Assembly (NCBI GenBank): GCA_000697355.1
Contig: JNEN01000968.1
Coordinates: 18,068 to 82,067 of the forward strand
Source: Syncephalastrum monosporum B8922
Lineage: Eukaryota > Mucoromycota > Mucoromycetes > Mucorales > Syncephalastraceae
Direction of reading: 5' to 3'
Length of the DNA: 64,000 nt
Both the position numbers and the translations under genes were made by a program. Positions within the stretch are counted from its first letter, which is position 1, and every line of letters starts with the position of its first letter. This document shows positions 1-10,535 of the stretch, piece by piece. The notes under the pieces were generated by a model. The model made no database searches, had not been told where the DNA came from, and worked only from the letters and a program-made list of their open reading frames with translations.

Positions 1-28
1 ATACCTTAGTTTTAATTCTGCTGCACAG

Positions 29-300
29 ACGCCACCCTGTCAGAAATTCGGTACGCTCCGTTAACTCATAGTATGTTTGGAATGACGCTCATAAGTGAGA
101 TGACAGCTTGCGACATTCAGGATTGCCTGACCAAGAATCATTACCAAGAAGAGAAGTGCCAAGACCAGTTAGCTGCGCTGCGCGACTGTTGTGTGACACT
201 TCTCGACAGTGGCGGCACCAGCCCTTGCTGCCCCGAGCGAAAATATGGCAAGAGCGCTCGCGAGAAAGCACCAGCCAATAAACAACAACATTTTGAATAA
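29..300 (+). CDS. CMC4: Cmc4-like twin CX9C mitochondrial protein (5' end outside window)
   Basis: Small protein of the mitochondrial intermembrane space CX9C class, which is imported and oxidised by Mia40. The readable exons are 29-50 and 107-300, joined over a 56-nt GT-AG intron. The joined frame reads PPCQKFACDIQDCL, then KCQDQLAALRDCC, then SPCCPE. This is the arrangement of the yeast Cmc4/human CMC4 family, including the trailing CC pair. No ATG occurs in frame upstream of PPC inside the window, and a CACAG acceptor precedes position 29, so the start codon probably sits in an exon to the left. A downstream ATG at 73 falls in the intron and is unlikely to be the true start. The 3' end is convergent with the next gene, 168 bp away. 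The family call is secure; the N-terminus is missing. Confidence 0.82.
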
Positions 301-467
301 TGGGTTGGTGGCATCAAGCCTCAAGTAAAGTAGGTTTTTTATTTTGGCAATTATTCAGCAGAGATAGATATACACAAACAACAACAGAGTCAATGTTGGA
401 TTAAAGGGGTATCAAGGCGCCACCATAGTATAGTAGTAGATACAGATTATGCGTGTGCAAAAAGTTA

Positions 468-1061
468 TTATGTCATTTCGTCCTTGCAGTCGGGATCGTC
501 TGCCACACACCACTCAAGAGGAATGTCACCTTTATCGAACGGCGCCAGCTTGCGGAACAACTTAGGCGTCAAGTCAAGCGAGTCTAAATGGAAGTCAGCA
601 CACGCACTATAACTGAAAGATCAAGTAGTGACTTACTGGGCTTGCATCCCGGACAGGCATCGTTGATCTTGGCCTTGATAACCTTTTCCTTGTATTTGAT
701 GAACAGTTCCTTGTGACACCACTCACTGATTGCGTCTTCATTGCCGTACTGGTGCAAGTTCTGCAAAAAATAAAAGTAAGCAACTGATGGCAGATGGGTT
801 TACCGAACCCTTATGTCTACGTACCAAAGCGACGATGTCGCTGTTGTCGTTCTCCTTTGGACCACATGAACCGGTATCACCGCCTTCGCGTGCTGGGCTA
901 AAGAAAGTGCCGTGGCCTTGGAACTTGCCCCGGAATTTCTCGCGGATTTTATCATTCACAGGCGTGCTCGGGTCCTTCGGGTCTTTGGGATCCCTGATAG
1001 GCCGTGCAACGACCATCCATGCCATTACGAGACCAACCAAAAAATAGAGATAGACGCGCAT
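468..1061 (-). CDS. Secreted double-psi beta-barrel (RlpA/expansin-like) protein, copy 1
   Basis: Exons 1061-825, 760-637 and 583-468 give 158 residues. The first 20 or so residues (MRVYLYFLVGLVMAWMVVA) form a signal peptide. A linker rich in DPKDP follows, then a DPBB core: GHGTFFSP, GSCG, DIVAL, QYG, WC, INDACPGC, and a C-terminal LDLTPKLFRKLAPFDKG segment. The Cys pattern and LDLTP motif are those of the RlpA-like/expansin-like/barwin-type fold found in fungal secreted proteins. These are often wall-associated or effector-like, but no catalytic activity can be claimed. A TATA-like element (TTATATAG at 1116-1123) lies about 55 bp upstream of the ATG. A paralog lies 1.4 kb away in the same orientation. 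Intron 1 sits at the same place in both copies; intron 2 is unique to this one. Confidence 0.85.
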
Positions 1062-2471
1062 ATAGGAAAGGATGAGAGGTGAAGGATGAAGGAGGCGAGT
1101 TTCTTCCTCTGCTTGTTATATAGTCCACCGCGAGCGGCGAAATACGTTTAGAATGGCCAGGTGCATCCTGATTTTTTTTTTTCAGGAGTAGTTAAAAAAG
1201 AAGGTTGGACGCACATACACAGGAGGGGGGTTTTTTCCACTTGTCAACACATACCCTTACGACAAGTCTGCTTTCTTCTTTTTTTTTGCCGCCTAATACT
1301 TGCTCAGTCGAGCAGCCGTTGTAGGTACGATACGGGAGGATCAGCTAGGAGTCTGTCCCTCGGTACATACACCATAGAGCTCACTACGCACGGGTGTGCA
1401 GATAACTAACATGGCTGAAGAAAAAGAGCGGACCAGCATTTCTTTATTCTACTCGCTGCAAACAGATGCGCGGGCAACCCCCTTTGCCCTGGCTCGTTTC
1501 TCGTCCGCAAACGGGCTCCGACCATCCTTCCATCACCCTGACCCACCTATTCTTAGCATACGAAAAGCCTACATCCACCCGTATGTGATCCATTCTTCCC
1601 TTTGAATATACCCCCACACGTCAAATGACAATATCTTGGAGCACAGAGCATGTCAATTGACGTTAGCAGAAAAACAAACAAATATGAGATTCCTGCAGGT
1701 CTGTGTATAGGGAATTTTATACAGAGGCAATACAGTAAAGCCTAACGGTACGTAAAAAAACATACCCGTTCGTTCGTCTGGTAAATCTTCATGCAAGAGC
1801 TCGTCCAACCGGGGAAATCCCGAAGGGTGGCAACCCCCTTTGGTTACAAAAGCAACCCGTATTTTTTTCCTCTCGTATGTTCTCTCGAGTCCGGTTTTTC
1901 CTTTTGCTCACATGACGAAACACACCGCATACCGTCAGGGACGCTTGACGGAGATGACCTCATTGCGTGTATGTTATGTGTAAGTATGTACATTACAGCG
2001 TATGCTGTGCGTTTGACTTCCTGTTTATTATTATTTCTGTAACCTCCGTGAGCCAAAGGGGCTTCGCAAGATCAAAGCACAGTGAACGCGACACCATATG
2101 TTTATACGACGAATGATCCATGTAGAATTAGAAATGCCGCCGCTGGCTAGAACGGGGTACAAGGGAAGACGGAGCTGAGGCAGGGGTGAGTCACACACAC
2201 ACACACACACACACAAGCGATTGAGATGTTCGCGCGCCCGCACTCACGTTCACACTCGCGTTGCGTATGTCGCAGAGCGGAGTGTCTTCTATTAATGGAC
2301 GTTCGTCCTGTCAAAAAATAGACAACACTTGACCAATTCGATTCGTGATCCAGTCACGCGGGTGTGCGCTCCGCGCCGTTTAGTTTTATTTTATGTAGAT
2401 GATGACGTTTAGGATATCGTAGAACAAGGAAAGGAATGGTGAATGTTTACAAAGATGATGTGCTTGCTAAT
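1062..2471. other. Intergenic, no gene seen
   Basis: About 1.4 kb between the two tandem paralogs. It holds the promoter of copy 1, T-rich tracts near 1170-1290 and a CA microsatellite at 2192-2215. Short open frames here lack codon structure, splice context or recognisable motifs, so I call no gene. Confidence 0.6.
2192..2215. repeat. (CA)12 microsatellite
   Basis: An uninterrupted CA dinucleotide run of 24 nt lies in the intergenic space downstream of the second secreted double-psi gene. Confidence 0.95.
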
Positions 2472-2970
2472 TTAGTTGCCCCACTCCTTCCACTTGATGC
2501 TGACAATGCCCTGGTCGAGGTGACCCAGCTTCTTGAAGACGGCTGGGGTCATGTCGAGATCACCATATTTGCATTCGGGGCACGCATCGGTGACGGTAGC
2601 AACGACGGACTTGTCACCCGAGAAAATGCGAATCTTCTTGAAGCACCAGCCGCTGACACCCGTCAATTGACCATATTGCTTCGCATTCTAGGAGACACAC
2701 GAATAATGAGCGATGCTGTGCCTAGACGGGACCGATGGCTAGCTTGCTTACCATAGCGACAATGTAGTCTGAATCGCCTTCGAACTTTTGGCAGGCGCCT
2801 ATGCTACCGCCGTGAATGGAAGGGATGAACCATGTACCGTGACCCTTGTACACTTGCTCTCGTTTTTCGGCAACAAGGCGGCGGCGACCTGCACCGTGTC
2901 TTGGCTTCGCGTCAACGACGAATGTGAAGAGGAGGACTGAGAAGAAAAGTGCCAGCACAGAGAAACGCAT
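2472..2970 (-). CDS. Secreted double-psi beta-barrel (RlpA/expansin-like) protein, copy 2
   Basis: Exons 2970-2752 and 2687-2472 give 144 residues. The signal peptide is about residues 1-21 (MRFSVLALFFSVLLFTFVVDA). A basic RHGAGRRR stretch follows, possibly a processing site. The DPBB core reads GHGTWFIP, GACQ, DYIVAM, KQYG, GWC, TDACPEC, DLDMTPAVFKKLGHLDQG and ends KWKEWGN. It matches copy 1 block for block and has the first intron at the same codon (after DYIVAM, as after DIVAL). The second intron of copy 1 is absent. A TATA-like element is visible on the minus strand at about 2995-3004. This is a tandem duplicate that has diverged considerably. The molecular role is unknown; a wall or surface function is inferred from secretion and fold only. 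Confidence 0.85.
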
Positions 2971-4961
2971 GATGTGTTGTGAATGAATGCAAATATTTAT
3001 ATGTACAGTAGATGAAATGTAGACGATTGGGTAACGATGTGCACAGCACAGGGACCACGTGGCAGAAGAAGAGGTTTTGAGTCGTGAAGTAAAGTAGACG
3101 TTCTTCGGAAGCTCGTCTTTTTAAGCTTTTTGTTAAAAAAAAACACGGTATTTGATCAGTCTGAAACATGGCGAGCCATGGCGACTCCACATCAAATTTT
3201 TTCAGGCACCATGTTCTCGGCCCTAGACGATGGTCCATGATGGGCCACACCCTCGCGCTTCAGAAATTCTGTCCCTTCCTACAAAACAGAACGCGAAAAA
3301 AGAACCATCTGGCCAATATTTTTATCCTGTATGTCGTTTCTTTGATTGATCTCAACCGCCATTCCTTGATCTACATGTATCTGGCTGTCCTACGACGTAT
3401 GGGACTTCTTGGTACTACCGCGTCTTACATTGACCACCATCTCTACGATAACCCCGCTTCAATGACAGATTTCTGCTCTTGTTTTTCTCTTTCTTTTTTT
3501 CTGGGTACCATGACCCAGGTTGAAATTCCCTTAGCAAAATGTCTCAGGCAAAATATAGTGATAGTAGACCATCGAAAGCTTAGAAAGTACACTATTAGAA
3601 GAATGGAAAATCCTGGGCCTAAATCAGTTTCGCCACTTCGACTGAATGGAAGCTTCTTACTGTTCAACGATGTCACGTCATCCATGGTCTGGCCCGTCCA
3701 AAGGTGGTCAAAGCAAAATGCTAATGCGACGGTCGCTAATATTCTATAATTATTATCATTGTTATGGATCGGAAAATCGGTGGATCTGTGCTTTTTTTTT
3801 TTTTTTAATTTTGCTCGGCGAAAATACATGTGCTAGTACGTGGTTTTTTAAACTCGCATTAGCCTCTAAACATCCGTCTGTGCGTTTGTGGTGTCAGTAT
3901 CTTTTGATCAGAATGTGTCAGCCAAGTCATTTACTACAGCCGTAATTGTATCAGATTGGCTATATTTTATACACCATAGAATGTCCTTTTAGTACGCCTA
4001 AGCAGTGTGACAGCTAATGATCTTCGGGTGTTTCTTAGCAGATCATTCCTGGCAACCTGATAAACACGCCGATTGGACAGCAAATCTTCGTAAGCTGGGA
4101 TTAAGCGCACTTCATTGATATTGTACATTAGCCCATGTCATGGAGCGTGCCGCCAAAGGCAATCACCATGAAACCCCCAAGAAAACTCAAAGCCATGCAC
4201 CATGTCTACGTATAATCGCGATCGCGAGAAGCATCATATGCTTGCCACATAATATCAAGCTCGACGATGAGCTTTATGGTTACGCCACCTCCTCTGTTGT
4301 CAGACTCCCTCCTGTACCTAGAATGCAGCATTCCTACCACGCGCAGGGCCGTTCCATTGCACTTTTCACGTAGCAAAAGGCATTGTTGCAGCTACCGGTG
4401 TATGCGAACATCAAAAGATGAATAAGATATATAAATTCTGCATATACGGATTCCTGATGTCAAAATAGACTTCCAATTGCATGTGATGAGTGACTCGCTA
4501 ATTTTCTTGACAGAGTTTGATTCTTGGACACTCAAACGAAAACAGCATTGGATAATGCATTCGTATCACATGACGATGACTGGTGGTCTGCCGTTGACAT
4601 ATCAGCGGTAGCACACAGCCTCATCTCAAGCAAACGCAGTTACACAACATACCTCTGCGTGTCGAACTCTAACTCCAGCCGCGTGGGTATCCTGCATTAT
4701 TCTAGAATATCGAGCTTTCGGACCTATCTAATGAACAAAAAGCTCATTCACTCTATGTTCGAATACTATTTGCTGCTTTATTTAATAGACTAGGTAAGGT
4801 ACCGAGTGAGATGTGACCTGTTCGCTTTATGAAACTAACGTTGTGTTTCAACTTTGTTGCTTTTTGTGTTCCACCGAAAGTGGTCACAAATATAAATATA
4901 CAAGAAGACAAGTTCTTTTTCGCATTTCCTTTTGAAAAGTATAAAGAAATTTGTCTTTTAC
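2971..4961. other. Intergenic, no convincing gene
   Basis: About 2 kb. The largest open frame (3168-3749, plus strand) has no recognisable domain, no splice-supported extension and an antisense frame of similar quality. I treat it as chance. The remainder is AT-rich, with short homopolymers, for example a T run near 3794. Confidence 0.55.
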
Positions 4962-5469
4962 ATGGCTGACATCAAACCGCCCTTTACACTCGAGACCGCC
5001 CAAAAGAAGGTCAAATTTGCCCAAGACATGTGGAATACACGCGACCCTGAACGCGTCTACAAAGGTAAGTGGTGTGAAGGCACGCGCGGGGTGTATTTTC
5101 ATTTTTCTTCAAACAGCCTACACCGAGGACAGCATATGGAGAAACCGAGACAATTTCTTCACGGGCCATGAGAGTATCAAGCAGTTTCTCAAGCAAAAGT
5201 GGGAAACAGAGCATCGGTATCGGCTCCGCAAAGAGCTTTTTGCCTTTATGGATAACAAGATTGCCGTCCAGTTCTGGTACGAATTTGTCGACAAGGACGG
5301 GCAGTGGTGGCGGTGCTATGGTTTAGAGGATTGGACTTTTGACACACAAGGCAAGATGCGCAAGCGTCAAATGAGCGGTAACAACGTGAAAATTGCCGAG
5401 ACAGAGCGGTGGTTCCATGAAGGAGTCCAAGATGTAAACAGTGTTACCATCTCCGAAAAGCACTGGTAG
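4962..5469 (+). CDS. SnoaL/NTF2-like protein of the DUF1348 family
   Basis: Exons 4962-5064 and 5117-5469 (intron phase 1, GTAAGT...CAG) give 151 residues. The sequence follows the bacterial/fungal DUF1348 family closely: PPFTLETAQKKVKFAQDMWN, TRDPERV, AYTEDSIWRNRDNFFTG, FLKQKWETE, YRLRKELFAF, WYEFVDKDGQWWRCYG, ENW-like EDWTFD, GKMRKRQMS. These proteins are single-domain alpha+beta cone folds of the nuclear transport factor 2 superfamily. The exact reaction is not established for the family. The length is typical and complete. The start is the ATG followed by MADIKPP, because the preceding frame has no family sequence. A similar gene is widespread in bacteria, so old horizontal acquisition is possible, but the intron shows it is now a native eukaryotic gene. 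Confidence 0.88.
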
Positions 5470-6554
5470 CCATTATTCTACCAGAGGGTAGACATTAGTG
5501 GAAACTTTAAAGACACAGAATGAAAGTTCGGACCAGATATTTGTTTCTCATTATAAAATAAGGAAGACTGACAGATTTAATGTATCGATACTCAAATTCA
5601 AAATGAAGGCAATTGCATCGGCGAATAATAAGGGTTGCTTCCTTGAAGCGCGACCTTGAAGCAAAGCAGCAGGTTAGATCGACGATTTTGAGCATGATTT
5701 TTTCATTTTTTGCAGGATCGCGCCACAACTTATTTCTTGGCCGGATATGCACGGCCGGATGTCAAAGAGTCGTATGACTTTTATAGCCAAAGCAAAAGCG
5801 ATATTCTGCGAGACATGGTGTGACACTGAGCTGTCATTCTGCTATAGCTTCGTTGCTGGATTCAAGCTATGAAGGATACAGGCTCTATAATGCATACATG
5901 ACGTCGAAGGAAGCCGGCTAAAGAGCACTGAAAAACTTGACCTGAAGAGGGGATTAGGACGAGCCCGGGCCATCGTTATGTGTCACACAAGGTTTACGTC
6001 CGTGGGCGCTGGGATCATCCCAAATCCGTGCATCTGTACAGCTTTGTTGTGCCGCGTGATGTTTAAACATACGCAAAGAATAGAAAAGAAAAAAGCGCAT
6101 GACACCTAACCATACTCAGCGTAAAATGAAATCGTGCAAGACTAGGGCGATGACTTTCCAAGGGAAGGGGTATGATAATCTTGATGTCGTTGGTCTGGGA
6201 CTTGAGAGAAAGGGAGACGGGGTGGTTTGGTGGTGGTGGTGAGGGAACCCTCATTTTCCTTGTGTCCATTTTTGAGGGAAATAAGGGAAGGTTAGTGTCG
6301 AGTAGGCCATGTGGTCTGCAAGGCGGCCATGTGTTTTATAATACCACTTATACACAGAGCAGGGACAAGGAAGGTTTTACCTGACAGAAACATATAAAAG
6401 ACAAACTTTTTTCTTCCAGTCTGAATCCCCACAACCTTCCACACTTTAGCCAGTCTATTTTGATACGCACACTATCCTGAAGCTCTTCCACTCCCGTAGA
6501 CACTCTTTCTCTCACACTCTCGCTCTCCTACCTTTTTCGCTCTTCAACATAATA
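5470..6554. other. Intergenic with the promoter of the next gene
   Basis: About 1.1 kb without a gene I can support. The last 160 bp hold a TATA box (CATATAAAAG at 6391-6400) and a long CT-rich leader, the usual fungal core promoter of the gene starting at 6555. Confidence 0.55.
6391..6400 (+). promoter_or_regulatory. TATA box and CT-rich leader
   Basis: CATATAAAAG lies about 155 bp before the ATG at 6555 and is followed by repeated CTCTC/CTTCC tracts up to about 6545. This is typical of strongly expressed fungal genes. Confidence 0.6.
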
Positions 6555-6875
6555 ATGGAACACGCTCTGCCTGCTACCTGGTCGTCTTTGCAAGACTCCA
6601 CCGCAAACTGTGAGCAGATAAACTGTGACGAGTGTTGCTCGATGGACGATGCCTCGTCAGAGACGTCCTCGGAGACGTCCTCGGAGACGTCGTCGCTTTC
6701 GAGTGAGCATCTCTACACCTTTTCGGAGCTTACGCCCTTCCATGTCCAGGATTGCGTCAAGACCAATCCAAGCCAGATGATTCGGATCGATATCCAGGGC
6801 GACACCGTCGAGCTGCCTGTCTATGCCCTGCGCAGACGCAATGCACTTTCACCGGACTGGCTGACCATCCACTAG
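6555..6875 (+). CDS. Small acidic serine-rich orphan protein
   Basis: An intronless frame of 106 residues that I do not recognise. Residues 1-30 are cysteine-containing (NCEQINCDECC). Residues 33-50 carry a tandem SSET repeat (three SSETS units) encoded by a near-perfect 12-nt repeat. The C-terminal half (residues 52-106) looks folded: LYTFSELTPFHVQDCVKTN, MIRIDIQGDTVELPVY. Support for a real gene comes from the TATA box, the CT-rich leader and the clean stop, not from homology. There is no signal peptide or membrane segment. Function unknown. Confidence 0.6.
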   Translation: MEHALPATWSSLQDSTANCEQINCDECCSMDDASSETSSETSSETSSLSSEHLYTFSELTPFHVQDCVKTNPSQMIRIDIQGDTVELPVYALRRRNALSPDWLTIH

Positions 6876-6967
6876 CCATGACGACCATTAATGTTTTCCC
6901 TTTTCTTTAATTCACCACCACGACACATTCAACAGCACCACTGCCCTTCTCCCCTTTACTTTTGCTG

Positions 6968-6969
<2 letters not shown>

Positions 6970-6998
<29 letters not shown>
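6970..6998. repeat. (CT)n microsatellite
   Basis: About 14 CT units in the probable 3' UTR of the small orphan gene. Confidence 0.9.
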
Positions 6999-7000
<2 letters not shown>

Positions 7001-7289
7001 CTCTGAAAAAAGTTTCTAGTTTAGCATGCCTGTATATACCTTCCTGTAAATACTATTTTCAAATCATCGAAACATGATCATTTCTTCTCTTTTTGCAACA
7101 GAAGAAAAAAAGATAGTTATAGGCGAATGTGGGAAACTCTGTTCTGATTGGCTGGTATAAGATATACCTTCTCTTTTTTTTTTTGCAGGAGTTTTGTTGC
7201 ACGCGCGCGTGCCAGAAAAAGTAAGAAAAAAAAAGAAGTATGCGAGTCGGGGCGGGACGGGCAAAGGGTTGTCCTCTTTGTCTTTCAGC

Positions 7290-9657
7290 ATGTCAAAAAG
7301 TCCCAAGATTGACTTTCGATGGCCTTCATCCCTCCTTCCTCCTCCTCCTCATGCTGAAGAGTAAGCTTATCGCCTCACCATAACATGTCCTATTGTGATC
7401 CTCACCGTCGATCCATTGCTTCATTTCTTTGTTTTTTTCTCTCTCTCTCGTGTGTTTCGTCACCCTTTTCCTTTTTACCTACTTCGGTGCTTTCCTTCGT
7501 TCTCTTCTTTTAGCCGCAAAGACGCCCCGCACGAATCGACGCCACCCACATTCCCACCATCCTTCCAGGTAAGCGTCTTTTTATTCTCATGCAGAACAGC
7601 ATTATGTATCCATTTTCCTTGTCATTCCGGTAGCTATTCCAACATGGTGCGACGTCTCCTATCTTGACCTCCAAAGCCCCTGCCTCGCCAAAATCACCAA
7701 AACCACCTCGAATTTCGTCCCAATTCCTCGATGCCAAGGCACCCACTTTTGTGCCAAAGACTACATCCTTTGATCCTTTCAAACCTCTCGACATGGACAA
7801 CAACAGCGGCAGCAATGTTGATGAGGAGGATGAGTTAAGTGGCCACTTGCTCAGTACCCAGCTACTCGACGACTTTGATGCAGAGCCTCCTCAACAGAAC
7901 GAACAACCGCAACAACAACAACAACAACAACAACAACAGCAATCCCCCCCGGCTGCATCGAATCCATTACCACAGTCTTATCCGTGGTCTCCACTCAGCA
8001 ATTCAGGTCAGCCCAACACGTGGTACAACTCGCCACAACAACCCGTTGCATCGTCTGTGAAGAGCATTTGGGACAATACCCCGAAGGAGCAAGCGAGTCC
8101 CATAATGCCTGAAGCGGTCTGGGAGCGTTTCGAGCCTTACTCGCGTGAGGACGAAAAGGAGTTTGATCCCACCCTGCAATACTACCACGGCGCGCTCCTC
8201 GACAATGATACGATCCAGGACATGAACAAACTGTCGCTCTCGGTGACGAACCCTTCTGAGGAGGAGTCCCAAGCCGATAACTTGGACGAAGACATGTCCG
8301 CGCTCCAGATGCTCGAGTCCATCTTCACCGATCTGAGCGAGGCGGAGCTCACTCAAGTTTTGGAAGCCAACGACTACGACATGGACCGTGCGACCGAGGT
8401 CCTGTTTGCGAAAAAGAACAAGGAGCAGGAAACACACGAACCGACTGCGATTGTGTGCAAGACACCGCCTCCTACTCACGAGCCACGAAAGCGGCAAGTG
8501 TGCCGCCATTTTCTGGCGGGCGAATGCTACCGCAAAGACTGTTGGTTTGCGCATGATTTGCAGATTAAAGTATGCAAGTTCTGGTAAGCTTCTCTTCTTT
8601 TTTTTTTCTAACTCTTTTTCTAGTGCTCTCTCTAACCTCACCCACCTTTTTGCTTAGGTTGCAAGGCTCGTGTCTCAAGGGCGACTATTGCGAATTCTCG
8701 CACAACATTGACGTTCAGGAGGTTGCCTCCAAGATCCACATCCAGACACCCACCAAGAAAGAGCCCATCCGCTTTGATGAACATGAATACCCCGGCCTCC
8801 AGAGTCGATATACCCCTTCCTCATCCTTTACCACGCAATCCCCTCCGCCCCCCGCTTCCGAAGAATTCCCCTCGCTTGCAAGTGCAGCCGCTACCAAAAA
8901 GCAACCCGCCGCCGCAAAGCCCGTGTTTAACTTTGCCGAGATCGCGAAGCGAAAAGGCCCGCCTCAGGACAGCAGGAAGAGTGACAGCAAAAAGAAAACT
9001 CAGACGGACTGGCAGATCATGGAACGACTCCGGCGGCCGGTCCGGATCCCTTGGCTCGAGACGGGCAACGCGCTCAACTCTAATTATCTCAAGCAGGTAA
9101 GGGCGAAAAACAAAGAAAGTTCAGTGCCTTTGTTTTTTAGTTTTGTTTGTTTGATATACAAACGGGTGAACAGACGGGTAACATCTTTTTCATGGTAGCG
9201 TGCACAAGCCATCGAATATGGCATGCTGCGTAACCGGTTCTTCAGTCGTGCGACGGCGTACTACCTTCAAGGAGATGGCGCGAAAGCGAAAGCGTACTCG
9301 AATGAAGCAAAGTACTACAATCGACTGATGCAGCAGATGCACACCGAAGCAAGCCAGCGGATCTTTGAGGAACGGAATCAGAATGAGGCGTTTGTGGATC
9401 TCCACGGTCTCCATGTGGACGAGGCCCTCGATATCCTGCATGAGCGACTGGAGAAGCTCAAGGGCTACGGCGGCATCGTGTACGTCGTGACCGGGACCGG
9501 TCATCATTCGGGAGCACAGAGCAGAAAAGGAAGTAAGCTCAAGCCGAGCGTGGAGGCATACCTGCGGGACGAGAACTATCGATTTGCCGAAACGAGCATT
9601 GAGGGTGATAACAAGGGCGGCATTTTTGCCATCGACGTTGGCCGTTCCACATCATGA
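7290..9657 (+). CDS. CUE, CCCH zinc-finger and Smr-domain RNA-binding protein (Cue2/N4BP2-like)
   Basis: Five exons: 7290-7360, 7514-7568, 7634-8583, 8658-9096 and 9199-9657, together 657 residues. A disordered N-terminus has a polyQ run near residue 135. It is followed by a CUE-like ubiquitin-binding helix bundle (MSALQMLESIFTDLSEAEL, about 263-302). Two CCCH fingers come next (CRHFLAGECYRKDCWFAH and CKFWLQGSCLKGDYCEFSH, about 332-375), then a DUF1771 helix pair and a C-terminal Smr domain with DLHGLHVDEAL and GTGHHS (about 540-650). Smr domains with these motifs cut mRNA; yeast Cue2 and worm NONU-1 do so at collided ribosomes in no-go decay. The CUE-Smr pairing supports the same role here, and the CCCH pair suggests added RNA or ribosome contact. 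The second finger is split by intron 3, and the frame is restored exactly. The cleavage role is inferred. Confidence 0.9.
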
Positions 9658-10535
9658 CACCAACTCACACTCGCATCACACACACATACACTTGTGTGCG
9701 CGTGCCCCTCCCCCAACTTCTGCACATGTCAAAATAAAAAAGAAAAATCAAATCAAATAACAAGAGGGTGGACGGAGGCAGGAGAAGAGAAAAGGGCGAG
9801 ATGCTGGCATGTGTGTAACTATGTATGCATGTTGGGAGGTTCCCTTGCTGGGCGATTTCTTTGTTGCGATGGCGATGATACTATGTACACGTATGTACGG
9901 AGTAGGTGAAGCTAAGAAAGCAAGTAGAAGCAAGACACAAAAGGAGAAGACAAAGAAAACTGCATCGTATGGCATGTTAAAAATATATACGCAAATGTCC
10001 TCTATGTGCATATGCCGATGACGATGCTAGAATATAGAGTAGGATAATGAAGCAGTCTTTCAAGGAGCGCCAACGCAGGGTTCTTCAAGATATCAAAGCA
10101 GCCAGCAACCAGCACCAAGCACCTATGCATACACACATACATACATACATACACACATACTGTGCATACTGTGTACATACAAAGCATCTATTTGTATCAG
10201 CATGGTGTGCTCAGCAGGTGATCAGCCCAGGCTCCCTTATTTTTCCCCAGGTCGGCGCGGGTACCAAATCGGGCATGAAGTCGGGGGGGGAAAAAGACAG
10301 CAAGGTGGCAACCTGTTCATGCTGTACAAAGGGATAAACAAACACACGCGCCCGCAGATACTCATTATATCCATACACCCATTTACACACACACACACAC
10401 ACATACTCACACCTGTAACACATTTCATAGCGCCCTATTCACACACAAACATACATGACATACGTAGGATGCAGCTGGCTGTCGCTACCATGGTATTAAG
10501 CTATTTTTATTGTTTATTTGAACGATCTCCGTCGT
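9658..10535. other. Intergenic rich in simple repeats
   Basis: About 0.9 kb between convergent genes. It contains a CATA/CACA block at about 10129-10160 and a CA run at about 10385-10402, purine-rich tracts and no supportable gene. Confidence 0.6.
10129..10160. repeat. (CATA)/(CACA) microsatellite
   Basis: Imperfect tetranucleotide repeat of ACACACATAC and ATACATACAT units between the Smr gene and the gankyrin gene. Confidence 0.85.

Noticed and set aside
3168..3749. A 193-codon open frame in the intergenic region.
   Set aside because: No recognisable domain, irregular composition, an equally long antisense frame, and no promoter or splice context.
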